A stretch of 64,000 bases of DNA. Origin: Melastoma dodecandrum (taxonomy: Eukaryota > Streptophyta > Magnoliopsida > Myrtales > Melastomataceae). Shown piece after piece: positions 31,675 through 43,254 of the stretch (position 1 is the first letter of the stretch; each line of letters opens with the position of its first letter). The notes beneath the pieces were generated by a model. That model was given only the letters and a program-made list of their open reading frames with translations. It was not told the DNA's origin and did no database searches. The position numbers were made by a program, and so were the translations under genes. The stretch spans positions 9,858,001-9,922,000 of the forward strand of contig JARUPY010000474.1 in assembly GCA_029817715.1 (NCBI GenBank). The letters run 5' to 3'.

Positions 31675-33050
31675 CTACTTCGATTTCTTCTCGTCTCGTT
31701 TGCTCGACATATTCCTATCCAACCTTTCGAGAAAATCCTCAATTACGTCATCCATGTCAGTACCTCCCCCTTGGGAAAAACCCATCGCCGAGTTATTTTC
31801 GTAGTAAAGCGGCTGGTCGTCGGGATAAAAGGGGTAAATATCAGCAACATTGAATGTCGACGAAATACTTAGGGACTTCGGAAGATCGACAATATAAGCA
31901 TTGTCATTGATCCGTTTAATGAACTTAAACTGACTATATTTCTTCTGTTATAGCTTGTTGTATTGACCCACATGAATTCGTTCCTTTCGCAGAAAAATCA
32001 TCACTTCTTCCCCCACTTCGAATACTTTTTTATGTCGATGTTTATCTGCTGCTTCTTTATATCTAGCATTGGACTCCTTCAATTTTGACTTTATTGCATC
32101 CTCACTAGATTGCATCTTTGTTGCCAAATTTTCTATTGCAATACACCTTCCTTTTATTAGAACTGGCAATTCGTGCAAATCCAACGCATGATTTGGAGGC
32201 TTCAAGTAGACAATTGAAAAAGTAGATTTTCCTGTAGAAGAATGGATAATATCATTGTAAGCAAATTCTGCTTGAGCCAAAGCAAAGTCCCACACTTTCG
32301 CCTTTTCCCCACATATGCTTCGAATCAAGTTGCCCAAAGTCCGATTAACGGCCTCAGTTTGTCCATCCGTTTGAGGATGTGCGGTGCTACTATAGTGCAA
32401 GGATGACCCAAATAAACACCATAAGCTCTTCCAAAAATGATTTAGAAACCTGGAATCTCGATCTGAGGTGATCGTCTTCGAAACCCCCTGTAGTCGGACG
32501 ATCTCCTAAAAAAACAGTCGGGCGACGTGCGTGGCGTCTGAGGTCTTTTTACATGCTATAAAATGAGTCATTTTTTAGAACCTATCCACAACCACAAACA
32601 CCGAATCAAACACTCGCTGAGTATGCGGCATTCCAAGAACAAAGCCCATAGACAAATCTTCTCAAATATTCTCCGGATCCGGCAAAGGAGTATATAAACC
32701 GGTATTTTGAGTCTGTCCCTTTGATGTTTGGCAAACATAACATCATTGGACCAATTTTCTCACATCTCGTCTTAAACGGGGCCAAAAATACCTGTCCGCA
32801 AAAGCCAATATCATTATTTCTCGTCCTAATGACTGGCCAACCAACCCCTGTGTAAGTCTCGAATCAAATTCTCCTTCAGAGATACACGAGGGATGCAAAG
32901 CTGGTTTTCCTACATCAAAAACCCATCATCAATGTGGTAATCGTTATTAAGAAGACCTAGTTGCAATTTTGCCCATACCTCTCCAAAATCTTCATCATCG
33001 ACATAACGTTCTTTCAAGTATTCAAAGTCTACCACTTCACTTCTGAGGGT
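31675..33050 (-). pseudogene. Chromovirus integrase
   Basis: The C-terminal half is open from 32400: [20 protein letters not shown] (the catalytic Glu region), [18 protein letters not shown], then [20 protein letters not shown], and after a stop at 31948 a tail resembling IVDLPKSLSISSTFNVADIY. The 32401-33050 part (zinc region and first catalytic Asp) is a string of broken frames. No chromodomain was recognised in the tail, which ends at 31675. Confidence 0.75.
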
Positions 33051-33052
33051 AG

Positions 33053-34257
33053 TTAGTAATGCCGCCTTCCGACTCGATTCAACGAACCTGACTTACGCAC
33101 CAGCTTGTAAGGAAACTTTTGGAGATATGCACACCATCGAGCATGCATCGCGGTGCTGATTCTCTGTTGGCTGCTCAAGTATTTTAAAGACTCGTGATCA
33201 AAATATAAAATGAACTCTTTCCCCACTAGATAGTGTTCCCATTTCTTTAAGGCACACACAACCGCATAAAACTCTTTATCATATGTAGACCACTTCTTTC
33301 TGGCTTCGTTCAATTTCTCGCTAAAGACCGTAATAGGTCGCTTCTCTTGTGAAATAACTGCTCCGATGCCCACGCCGCTAGCGTCATACTCGACTTCGAA
33401 GAATTGACTAAAATCGGGCAACGTAAGAACGGGGGCTGAACATAGCTTCTCCTTTATCGCCACAAAGCTCCTCTCTACTTCTTCCCCCCAATGAAATATT
33501 CCTTTTTTTAAGCACTCCGTGATTGTAGCTGTTGTGGTGCTGAAATCTCGAATAAAATGCCGATAAAACGTAGCGAGGCCGTGACAGTTCCTCACATCGC
33601 TAACTGTTTGTAGCGTCGGCCACTCACGAATCGCTTGGATCTTCTCTTCATCAACTTGAATTCCATCTCTCCCCACAACAAAGCCAAGGAATAATATCTT
33701 CTCGGACATGAAAACACATTTTTTTAAGTTGACAAATAATTTATTCTATTGTAACACCGCCAGTACCTCTCGTAAATGCTCCAAGTGTTCGTCTTCTGCT
33801 TTGCTGTAAACAAAAATATCGTCGAAATAGACAACAACGACCTTTCCAATGAAAGGTAGAAGTAACTGATTCATGAGTCGCATGGCACATTTGATAAGCT
33901 AAAAGGCATAACGAGCCACTTGAATAAGCCTTCGCGCATTTTAAATGCAGTCTTCCACTCATCTCTTGGTTTAGTCTGAATTTGATGTTATCCGCTCCGT
34001 AAATCAATTTTTGAAAAGGTGGTTGAGCCACTCAACTGGTACAACATGTCCTCCAACCTCGGAATCGGAAATTTATACCCGATAGTAATTTTATTGACAA
34101 CTCGACTATCGACACACATTCGCCAGGAGCCATCCTTCTTCGGGACCAAAAGGTCGGGACCGCACACAGACTCATACTTTCTTGGATATAGCCCATTTGT
34201 AGTAGCTCTTCCACTTGTGCTTGAAGAATCTCACTCCTTTGGGCTCATTCTGTAATG
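33053..34257 (-). pseudogene. Chromovirus reverse transcriptase and RNase H
   Basis: The RT palm contains VVVYFDDIFVYSKAEDEHLE, so the YFDD active site is intact (about 33821-33810). Then [38 protein letters not shown], and RNase H blocks [36 protein letters not shown] and [13 protein letters not shown]. Frames break near 33720 and 34030. The N-terminal RT blocks (34257-34032) are in a third frame. Confidence 0.85.
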
Positions 34258-34394
34258 TGGCAAGTTCGGTAAACTTGCTCCCGGAATAAGATCTATCTTA
34301 TGTTGGATGTCTCGTAATGGTGGCAAATCTCTCGGCAACTCCTCGGGCATGATCCCTTTGAATTCATCCAGAAGTTGTCGCACTTTGTCAGGGA

Positions 34395-34985
34395 TCACGA
34401 TATTTTTTCTGGATTTTCCACTATATCCTTAACTACCAATACATGTACTTCTCGTGAGACCTTCAACTCTCTTTCCAATTCTCTCGAATAATGAACAAAT
34501 GTCACCAAATTCTTTCCCTTTCTCTTGTCGGTCTGATCACGCTGCTCTTTTAGTGGGGTTAACATAAATTTCACGCCATCTTTAACTAACTTGTAGACAT
34601 TCTCGTACCCCAAGTGTTGTGCATGTACATCGTATTGGCACGGCCTTCCGAGGAGTACTTCACAAGCAACTAGACCATCAACAACATCATAGTAAATCTC
34701 ATCATTATACCTTCTAATCGAGAAAGGTACCACGCACCTCTCTACCACTTTAATCTCTCCTCCTTCACAAATCCACGCAATGTTATAAGGGTATGGGTGT
34801 TTTTCCGGAATGAGGCGTAACTTTCCAAGCACATACTTGCTGATGAAGTTCTCTTGACTTCCCCCATCGATAACTACATCACACCTGCTCCCGTTAATGG
34901 TACACCTAGTTCGAAACAACTTATGCCTCTGCGATTCCTCTTCTGTTTTGTGCGTGAGCATTATTTTATTTTCTACACCACTCAA
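34395..34985 (-). pseudogene. Chromovirus aspartic protease
   Basis: The active site reads CDVVIDGGSQENFISKYVL (DGGS, used by several chromoviruses in place of DTGS), followed by a hydrophobic flap region and CEVLLGRPCQYDVHAQHLGY. A single 196-codon frame. It continues into the RT linker, with a stop at 34395. Confidence 0.8.
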
Positions 34986-35719
34986 ACTTGCCGCTCTTCA
35001 TCAGATTCATCAGGATCACCACAAATGTTTTCCTCTTCCCATTAGCAAGAATCTTCTCCTCGTTCAATAATCGCCAACTGTTTTCGTCTTGGACAGTCGA
35101 TAGAACGATGTCCCGGCTAGTTGCACTTAAAACATTTTCCAGGTATCAGCTTGGCATAAGGATTGACTGGTTTAGTCACTTCATAATCAATTGCTTTCTT
35201 TCCGTCTATTCTTTCAGTTGCCTTCTTTTCGACCCTGCCAGTCTCTTCCTCTGTTCTACTTGCGATTTTGCCTTCATCCGTACCAGGCCAGCGCTTCCTC
35301 CTAGGCGACCATCTCTCTTCTTGTTTTAACGATTCTGCTTTCAACGCTAAGTTTATGGCATCAGTCAAAGTAGATATCATTAGGACACCAATCCTCTCTT
35401 GAACTGATCTATGTAACCTACTCAGATATCTTGAAATTCGTTACACCATTGACTCGTACAAATTATTTCGCTCTCCTAGCCGCATAAATTCTGCTGTATA
35501 TTCATGCACACTCCTTTGGCCTTGGGCACAAGTTTGATAAAGATTAAACAAATGTTGCTCCCAATCTGTCGGTAAGAATCGACATATCAAGAGCTTTTGC
35601 GTCTTTTCCCATGTCGACACCTTTGCATTTCCTTCTCGTCGTCGATCATCCTGTACCCTCTCCCACCATGCAGATGTTCCACTGGTCATTCGTCTCTCCC
35701 CGGCGCCGAACTTCCGCAA
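34986..35719 (-). pseudogene. Chromovirus gag and zinc knuckle
   Basis: The gag helix-rich region (35719-35441) has WERVQDDRRREGNAKVSTWE and LICRFLPTDWEQHLFNLYQT, the usual retrotransposon gag signature. A CCHC knuckle, CFKCN-stop-PGHRSIDC (about 35130-35085), carries an in-frame stop in place of one residue. An N-terminal extension in another frame reaches 35861. Confidence 0.8.
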
Positions 35720-35861
35720 TTGCAGCGCCCTGAAATGCGAATCCCTGTCGTGCCTGCGTCTCGCTCTTGGATCTTCCCTCTGCCGATTGTCTCACAGGTG
35801 TGGGTTCTCCAAAGAAAGAGAATAGGGCTGAGAAACGGGCTTCAGACATTTCAAGACCCAA

Positions 35862-37348
35862 GGGAATTCGGTTTTGGGCTATGGACTCTCCAAAACAAAA
35901 TGGGCTCTAGTGGGCTGCAGGATTTCAAATCCATCAGGTAATAAGCCCCTTAACATTTCATAATGTTTTTATGCTAATAATTTACATTAAAATAATAATC
36001 ATTCACTCCTGATCAATTTTTTTAATCTGAGTATATTTTTCTCCGTTTAATCAATTTTTAGGGGTTTTAATGAGTTAAAGTTTAAATGTACATTACTAAC
36101 ATCCATCTCCCTTTGTTTTGCATGTAAAACACGGTGAGACCCTCCGGATATTTTCAAGGATTTACATCAAGCGAAAGTTTTCAATCGAAACGGTAAGACA
36201 TGTCTTACTAATTCAATTCGATTGAATTTCGTTCAAATTTAATCGATATTAATGGCATGGCACGACATTGGCTTTGCTCTTCCTCTACTCTGCATGTAAA
36301 CACCGAGGAATTTACTATTAAGGAAAGTTATCCTCCGACGGTACGGACGATCGACATCAACGGGCTCACAACGCCCCGTAAGTATCGCTCTTATTACATT
36401 AAGTCCTAATTATTCATTTCGATTTAAATTAGGACTTTTTGACCACTTCTTTATTTTTCTTTGCATGTACCTCGAGCTTTTAATCTCGAAGATCAACTCT
36501 AAAATTTCGAAGATTAACTCGAAGGCGAATGTATCAAATCGCGTGGATCCACCCCGGCCTAAAAACCGTGGGCTCGAAGGCTTCAAGCGGCCCCAACCTT
36601 CAATCAAAGGTACAAAGGGGAGGTGCGGGCCTCCCCGAATTTTCTTTAAGCCACTTATCACGGATTGCGGGCCCAAGTGTATAGGCCCGCAATCACCACA
36701 CTTCCCCGCCCTTTTGATCTAAATAATTATTTGTGATTGCGCGTATGCTTAGGCTTTAGGTTTTACGTCGCATGCTTGGTTTTAATGTCCAACGCCCGTT
36801 AAAACGTTGATAAGAGTCCGACCTACTCCCGGATCGGGCCCAACACCCGTCAATCAAAAGTTAAACTTTTTTGGACAAATTGCCACCATTTTCGCATGTT
36901 TTAGAATACAAAGGTTAGTAAATAGGAATCCCTGAACCCAAACTCTGATTTTTCCGACTTAAATCACACCATTTTTAAAACTAAGTCGGTGGCGACTCCG
37001 AACAAAATTTTCAAAAGTTAAAACTAAACCCTACCCTTTTTTCGGAGCCATTTAGGATGAGGTGACGGCAAACCGAGCCGCTCCTTGAGCCTTCCCCAAA
37101 ATTCACGAGCGCGGTCTTACGCAGCTTTTCGCTCGCCACCTTTAGGGAACTGAAGATGGTTGGCGAAACGTCCCACAGATCCGTTCGCGAATCAAGGGAT
37201 GGCCCAACCCTGGGTCCCTTTCCGCAGCGTCCGGCGTTCGAGCCGTAACATCGAACGGACTGGGCCTCGGGGGGAGTGGGCTCGGATCCTCGGGTTGCTT
37301 GAACCGTCATCGCGCGTGCTAGGCCGGAGGGCGCGCGTACATCCGGGA
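35862..37348. repeat. Putative LTR-like region before the PBS at 37349
   Basis: Noncoding. It has three loosely similar stretches that begin with tttgcatgta or ctgcatgtaa (about 36115, 36290, 36460) and a GC-rich end (37050-37345). Its position just before a PBS-like site suggests a 5' LTR, but no matching 3' copy was found, so this is inference. Confidence 0.35.
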
Positions 37349-37366
37349 TGGCGACTCCACTGGGGA
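37349..37366 (+). other. PBS-like site
   Basis: TGGCGACTCCACTGGGGA, the form I recall after the 5' LTR of plant Ogre/Tat elements. It resembles the sites at 20902 and 59191. Confidence 0.5.
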
Positions 37367-39129
37367 GACTCCGCATGTGGATTCCTACCGAAAACCTTTT
37401 ACAAACCACATGCGGAGGGGAGTTATTTATTTTCGCATGTGGCTCGGTGCCCTTTGTATGATCTCCTACCTGTGTTTGTTTACCGCTTTATTAGGCATAC
37501 ATAAGTAAGTCCCTATACCCGGGACTAGGATCTTTAGGGGGTCACCGAAAGGCACGGCCTCGCTGCTTCCTGCGGCTTGTAGGCTATGGACCGGCACCCG
37601 CCTCCCTTAGTCTGAGGGAGGTCTTAGAAATCTTCATCCGAGTCTAGAATTGCTTGCCCACTACAGGTATCAGACACCACACGTGCATTTGTTTGTTACT
37701 ACGTGACTGCTACATGTGCAGGGATAGGTTCAGGTACGCTTTGTATGCGATAAACTGAAAACTTACATTGCTCGTTTTTGCAGTTGGATTGGGCTTATTA
37801 CAGCGGGTTTCAAGAAACCTCTTTTCTCCCATCTCTACTTACTGTTTCTGCTTATTGCATTCATACATTTAAACAACCACATAAATATCTGTCTAATTGC
37901 AGTTTTCAGATTAACGCATCATTTGTAGTAACTATTTCAATCGCATTACTGCATTACATTTGAAATTGCATTTACGTAATGCATGCTCCCAAGCATACAC
38001 GAATGGGATTACACATCACAAGCGTATCATGCATCGAGCACTTTGTTGCACGATACTAATATAATCCTTCTATCTGTTTCCTCTCCAAGGTTTAATTTTC
38101 CAACATAGTTCATCATACGGGTCTAGGGGCAAGATGTGAAAATTACAAATTTACAAACACAAGAACACCAATAAGTACTCGATGGTTACCAAACTACCTG
38201 CAACAACATGGAGACCAAAGATGCTTGACGGCTGCCAAAGTCCAAAACCTGTTGAACAACAACTCAGAGACCAAGGATCAAAGGCCAAAGTCACGACCAG
38301 ACATACAACAACACGAGATCCATTGACGGATACCAAGGCCCAAAATCATACAATCCAGCGACATGAAGACCAAGGATTCCTTAACGGCTGTCAAGACATG
38401 CTCAGATCAGACACGCCGGGAACATCACGCCCCTAATCATCAATCGCCACAATTTCGGCACCAATAGAAATGTCATTCCAAACATGGCCAATTCCCCAGC
38501 TTACAACTGAACAACACAATCCAGCACGAGGGGCAAACCCCATCATTTACAACGGCATCGCGAAATCAGGACAGCTGCGAGCAATCAACCCCCAATTACG
38601 AACTCTTCATTCAACCTCATCGTTTCTCCGACAACAAGAACTTGACGAATGTCGGATCCACAGCATCCCAACGACGAAAACATGAATATGGACCAGATTC
38701 TTCAAGCGATGGCGAACACATAGCGCAACTGGCATTAGAAGCTCCCATTCGCTCTATTCTCCTTCTAACAGTTCAAAACATACATGATAAACTTACCGAT
38801 ATTTAAACTGCTAATACCAATGCATCTATTTTACATCGCAGGTACAAGATGGCTCATCTGGGGCACACACAACAGCTTACTAATACCAAAGAACATGATG
38901 TCTAACGATGCATACTTCGACTGGGTCAATTCCCTTTGAATTTTCTACGGCACCCAAGCGGTCATCCCGACAGTAGTCAACCACCGACTCTCACCAAAGA
39001 AAAGATGAGAAGGTCAGTCACCACATCACTCATTGACGAAAAACAAGCACCTCAGCCTACTACATGAGTGGCCAATCCCTACCCAAGCCCACCGCATGGC
39101 TCTATCAACTTTGCACATTCACGACATTC

Positions 39130-41990
39130 AACCGAAAATCAATCATCTTAACGGAGAGAACTGTCATAAGCAATCGATGTACGCGTTCTTCGACATTACA
39201 ATCCCATGAAAGGGAGTATTCGTTCTTTGATTAATACTTCCTATTTGTGAAAATAAGTTACATGAGCTCACTTATTTTAGCCCTTGTCGCATGTTGATGA
39301 AGTCGTGGGTGGCAGGGTGGTAAAGTTTCGAGCCAAAGCCTTGCAACAGTTTCGAGCCAAAGCTTCAAAATATCCTTCGTTGTCAACAAAACGACAATCT
39401 ACATAAAAGGGAGTATTCGTTCTTCAACTAATACTTTCTCTGCAAAACAAGTTACACGAGCTTACTTGTTTTGCCCTTCGACTTGTCTCATAGGTACATC
39501 AGCATCCTAGGCAGACGACGAAGGCGAGGGTGGTAGGGTGGAAACGTTTCGAGCCAAAGTTTCGAAACAGCCTTCGTTGGCGAAACAATGACAACGACAA
39601 CACGAGAACAATCATGTGACAAATCTCCGAGCGATCGTGGGGCAAATCCCCGACCAATCCCATGGTAAATCTCCGAGTGATCATGGATATATCTCCAAGC
39701 GACCCTGGGGCATATCTCCAAGCTATCCTGGGACGAGACTAAGCAATCTTGGATAACTCTCAATTGACAAAATGACAAATAACATGAAAGGGAGTATATG
39801 TTCCTTAACAAATGCTTTCTTTGCAAAACAAATTACATGAACTTGCGTGTTTTGCCCTTCGGCTTGTCTCATGGGCACATAAACAACCTAGGCAGACAAG
39901 AAGACGAATGTGGCCAGCTGGAAAATTTTCGAGCTAAAATCTTGAAACAGCCTTCGTTGTCAAAACAACGACATACATGAAGGGAGTATTCGTTCCTTGA
40001 TCAATAATACCTCTCTATGAAAATAAGTCACCTAAACTCACTTGTTTTTTGTCCTTGGTATATGTAGATACAACAACATCCTATCATGCCAATCAAGACA
40101 ACCTTCGAATTAAAGCTTCGAAACAACACTCATGATCAACAAGACAACAAATTACATGAAAATACATGAGTGTCTTAAGCAGACAACAAAGACAAACGAT
40201 GAAGTTTCAAACCAACGCTCCAGAGCAATCTTCGTCAACAAATTTCTTTATATCCCCAGGGAGTCAACTGGGGCAAAGAACACTGACAATAAACATAAAA
40301 AGGGAGTATCACGCAATTATTACTCTCTTCATCAAGCTAAATGAAATTACATGAGCCGATTTCATTTACGTCCTTTATCTCGTGAGCAGGTACAAGAGCT
40401 CCTCACACGTATGGTGTAAAACTCCTATGACAAAGGTGAGGGTGGCAGGGTGGCAAAGCTTCAAGCCAAGGACTTGTAGCAATTTCGTCAGTCCTTCGAT
40501 TCCATCGGACGACGATGCAACGATGAAACCATGCAAAAAGGGAAGTATCAAACTCTACTTCGCCTTTCATATAAATGAAGTTACACGAGAAAACTTCATT
40601 CTTACTCTAACAGAAATAAGTTACTAGAATTTCCTTGTTTCTAGCCATCTGTTTGATAGGTACATGAACATCCTTACACAACAGACATCAAGCAAGAGTG
40701 ATAATTTCGTCAAATCCTTCGATTCCTACGGATGAAGGTGCACTGACGAAATTATACAAAGGGAAGTATCAAAGCTCCACGTCACCTTTCTTATAAATGA
40801 AATTACATGAGCAAATTTCATTTCTACTCTAAAAGAATCAAATTGCACGAAGACACTTGTTTTCTTATCATCTATTTGATAGGTACATGAGCAACCTTAT
40901 ACAACGGATACAAAACCAGAGTAGCCACTTCGTCAAACCTTCGATTCCATCGAACGAAGACGCAATGACGAAATCTTACAAAAGGGAAATACCAGAACCC
41001 TACATTATTTCACCTTTCATATAAAAGAAGTTACACGAGCAAACTTCATTCTGACTTTAAAAGAGAACAAGTTGCATGAGCTCACTTGTTGTACATCCTT
41101 TGTCTCGTGGGCAGGTACAAGAGCTCCTCACACGTATGGTGCAAAACTCCTATGACAAAGGCGAGGGTGGCAGGGTAGCAAAGCTTCAAGCCAAGGTCTT
41201 GTAGCAATTTCGTCAAGCCTTCGATTCCATCGGACAAAGACGCAATGACGAAACCATGCAAAAAGGAAGTACCAAAATTCTACTTCACTTTTCTTACAAA
41301 TGAAGTTATACGAGCAAACTTCATTCTTACTCTAACAGAAACAAGGTACAGGAATTTCCTTGTTTCTAGCCATCTGTTTGATAGGTACATGACCATCCTT
41401 ACACAACAGATATCAAGCAAGAGTAACTATTTCGTCAATCCTTCGATTCCATCGGACGAAGATGCAATGATGAAATCACACAAAAAGAGAAGTATCAAAA
41501 CTCTACTTCACCTTTCATATAAATGAAGTTACATGAGCAAACTTCATTCTTACTTTAAAAGAAAACAAGTTACATTAGCTCACTTGTTGTCTGTCCTTTG
41601 CCTAACATAGGTACATGAACATCCTATATTATGGACAAAGGCGCGGGCAGTTGGGTGGAAAATTTCGAACCAAAGCTTCGAGATTGCCTCTGTTATTATC
41701 ATAGATGATCATACTAAAAGGGAGTATTACTTACATTGCTCTCTAACGAAATTTTTATCATTCCTCAAATAGAGTCAGAACGACCATTGAGATGGGCATA
41801 TCCATCTCAACTCCCCAGCGGATATTTTACTTCATCTCCCCAAGCGAGACTCAAAATACATGAATTAACATCGTTTCCGTCCGTTGTCAACTGTGCAGGC
41901 ACATGGACATCCGTACAGTATGGTACAAACTCCTGGGCAACGGCGAGGGTGGTCGGGTGGAAGCCGTTCCAAGTTTAATTTAAAAGAACG
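39130..41990 (+). repeat. Diverged tandem array (about 190-240 bp units)
   Basis: A recurring unit: aaagggagtat, then ag(t)tacatgagc, then ggtacatga..atccta, then gcgagggtggcaggg, then ttcgagccaaagcttcgaaa. Unit starts fall near 39209, 39407, 39787, 39980, 40299, 40535, 40759, 40985, 41261, 41483 and 41716. A higher-order period of 724 bp is visible (gtacaagagctcctcacacg at 40390 and 41114), i.e. three subunits. Confidence 0.75.
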
Positions 41991-42105
41991 CAGAACATGA
42001 AAGTGCACAAAAGCACTACAGAGGTTTGAGTATCTAAACCTATTCATTTCTTAAACATTCGTGTCCCCATTCGCATATAATTCGAAATTATTTTGGATAA
42101 TAAGA

Positions 42106-43082
42106 ATGTTTCTGAGCGAGAGTAGAGAAGGCAAACCTATTCCTAAACACTTACCTAGAATGACGAGCGCAAACACTGTGAGGATTCATACACGAGCATT
42201 CAGGCGGATAACGAATCCTTTGACAAAAGATGCTCTAAACCGGAATGAAATCGAGCATTTCTTCTCTATCTCAAACACAAAACATCAACCATTGCTAGCC
42301 CCTTTCGAGCCAAAGTTGAAGTTTTTGTACACACTACACCTAACAAGTCTAAGGACCGCCTCACATCGAGATTAAAAGGGAGATCTTGTAGCTAGAAACC
42401 GGAAGCAACGGATCATAGAGGCTACACTTCCTTAAGATTCAAGCGAAGAGGCATCATCGACAGTTAAGCCCGCTGGTTGAGTCGTTTCTAAGGATGGAAC
42501 TCCTCCAACAATACTACAAGGAATACAAATTCCAAAGAAGATTTTCAGAAAATAAAGCGGGGCAAATCCCTGCAATCCAGCAAGGAAAAGAAAGAATCAG
42601 CGCAAAGACCAAAGTCTTTAAAAGAAAGCGCAAAATGAAAATCAAAAGAGCAAAAACTAAAGCACCGGGGCCGACATTGGTGGTCGCAAGAGCAAAGGTG
42701 CTACCCTTCAAAAAAGTCTAAGACAAAGCTTTCCCCAAAGTGGATTGTTCACACTTACCAGTAAACTAATTATTCATCCCCAACAGAACACGTCAACTGG
42801 TGAGCTGTCTAAAGGATGAAGAATTTGCTTGAATGGTGAAACCTCTACAACCCAATAACTTCCGATGAGGTCCTTAGATTTCTTCTTTCAAATGATGAAT
42901 TTCGGCCTTCAATCTAATGGCCTTATGCCAAAGCCACATTATAACCCGAGTAAAGTCTCATTCGACCGGTACATGAGCATCCATGTCAAAGGAAGTCCGA
43001 AATACAACTGAAATGACTTCCAAGAATGAGAGTGAAACACGAGAGAAGTTAGAAAACCTTCTCTGCTCTCGCTTAGAAACAT
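42106..43082. repeat. 26-bp inverted repeat pair
   Basis: 42106-42131 (ATGTTTCTGAGCGAGAGTAG...) is matched, inverted, by 43057-43082 with about two mismatches, ~925 bp apart. This may mark an older insertion or a shuffled repeat unit. Confidence 0.6.
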
Positions 43083-43208
43083 GCTTTTAAAGAGAAAACA
43101 AAAACGAAGCATAATGTGCATGTGCATTTAGCTACTTTTGTTTTCATTGCGACTAATGAGCTTCTAGGACACATGTCAACCAAGGATAACTTGAGGTATT
43201 AATGATAT

Positions 43209-43254
43209 CCTTGGGAGGGAATCTTTTCAGATTTCCTCCCAAGGAGGGGCAAAC
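43209..43254 (+). other. Hairpin plus polypurine tract
   Basis: ccttgggaggGAA...TTtcctcccaagg forms a near-perfect stem (43209-43243) whose right arm runs into the purine tract aaggaggggcaaac, directly before TGTAATACC at 43255. Confidence 0.55.

Larger units (their letters stand above)
31430..35861 (-). mobile_element. Decayed chromovirus-type Ty3/gypsy element
   Basis: Minus-strand gag, knuckle, protease, RT-RNase H and integrase in the standard Ty3 order, without a second RNase H, so not Tat. A partial 3' LTR starts at 31550 (TGTTATGATATAAAAT) beside a purine tract (TGGGGAGGAACA). No 5' LTR or tRNA-Met-type PBS is visible to the right of gag, so the 5' end is truncated. Multiple stops and frameshifts. 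Confidence 0.8.
37349..43254 (+). mobile_element. Coding-empty, Tat/Ogre-like retroelement interior
   Basis: Runs from the PBS-like site to a purine tract (aaggaggggcaaac) at 43241-43254 followed by TGTAATACCTC, a plausible 3' LTR start. No gag or pol motif is visible in any frame over 5.9 kb; the interior is mainly diverged tandem repeats. It could be a LARD-type non-autonomous element, or the eroded 3' UTR of one. Confidence 0.45.

Noticed and set aside
36410..37504. Frames of 85-132 codons around the PBS-like site
   Set aside because: Lie in the putative LTR and leader; mutually overlapping on both strands with no homology recognised.
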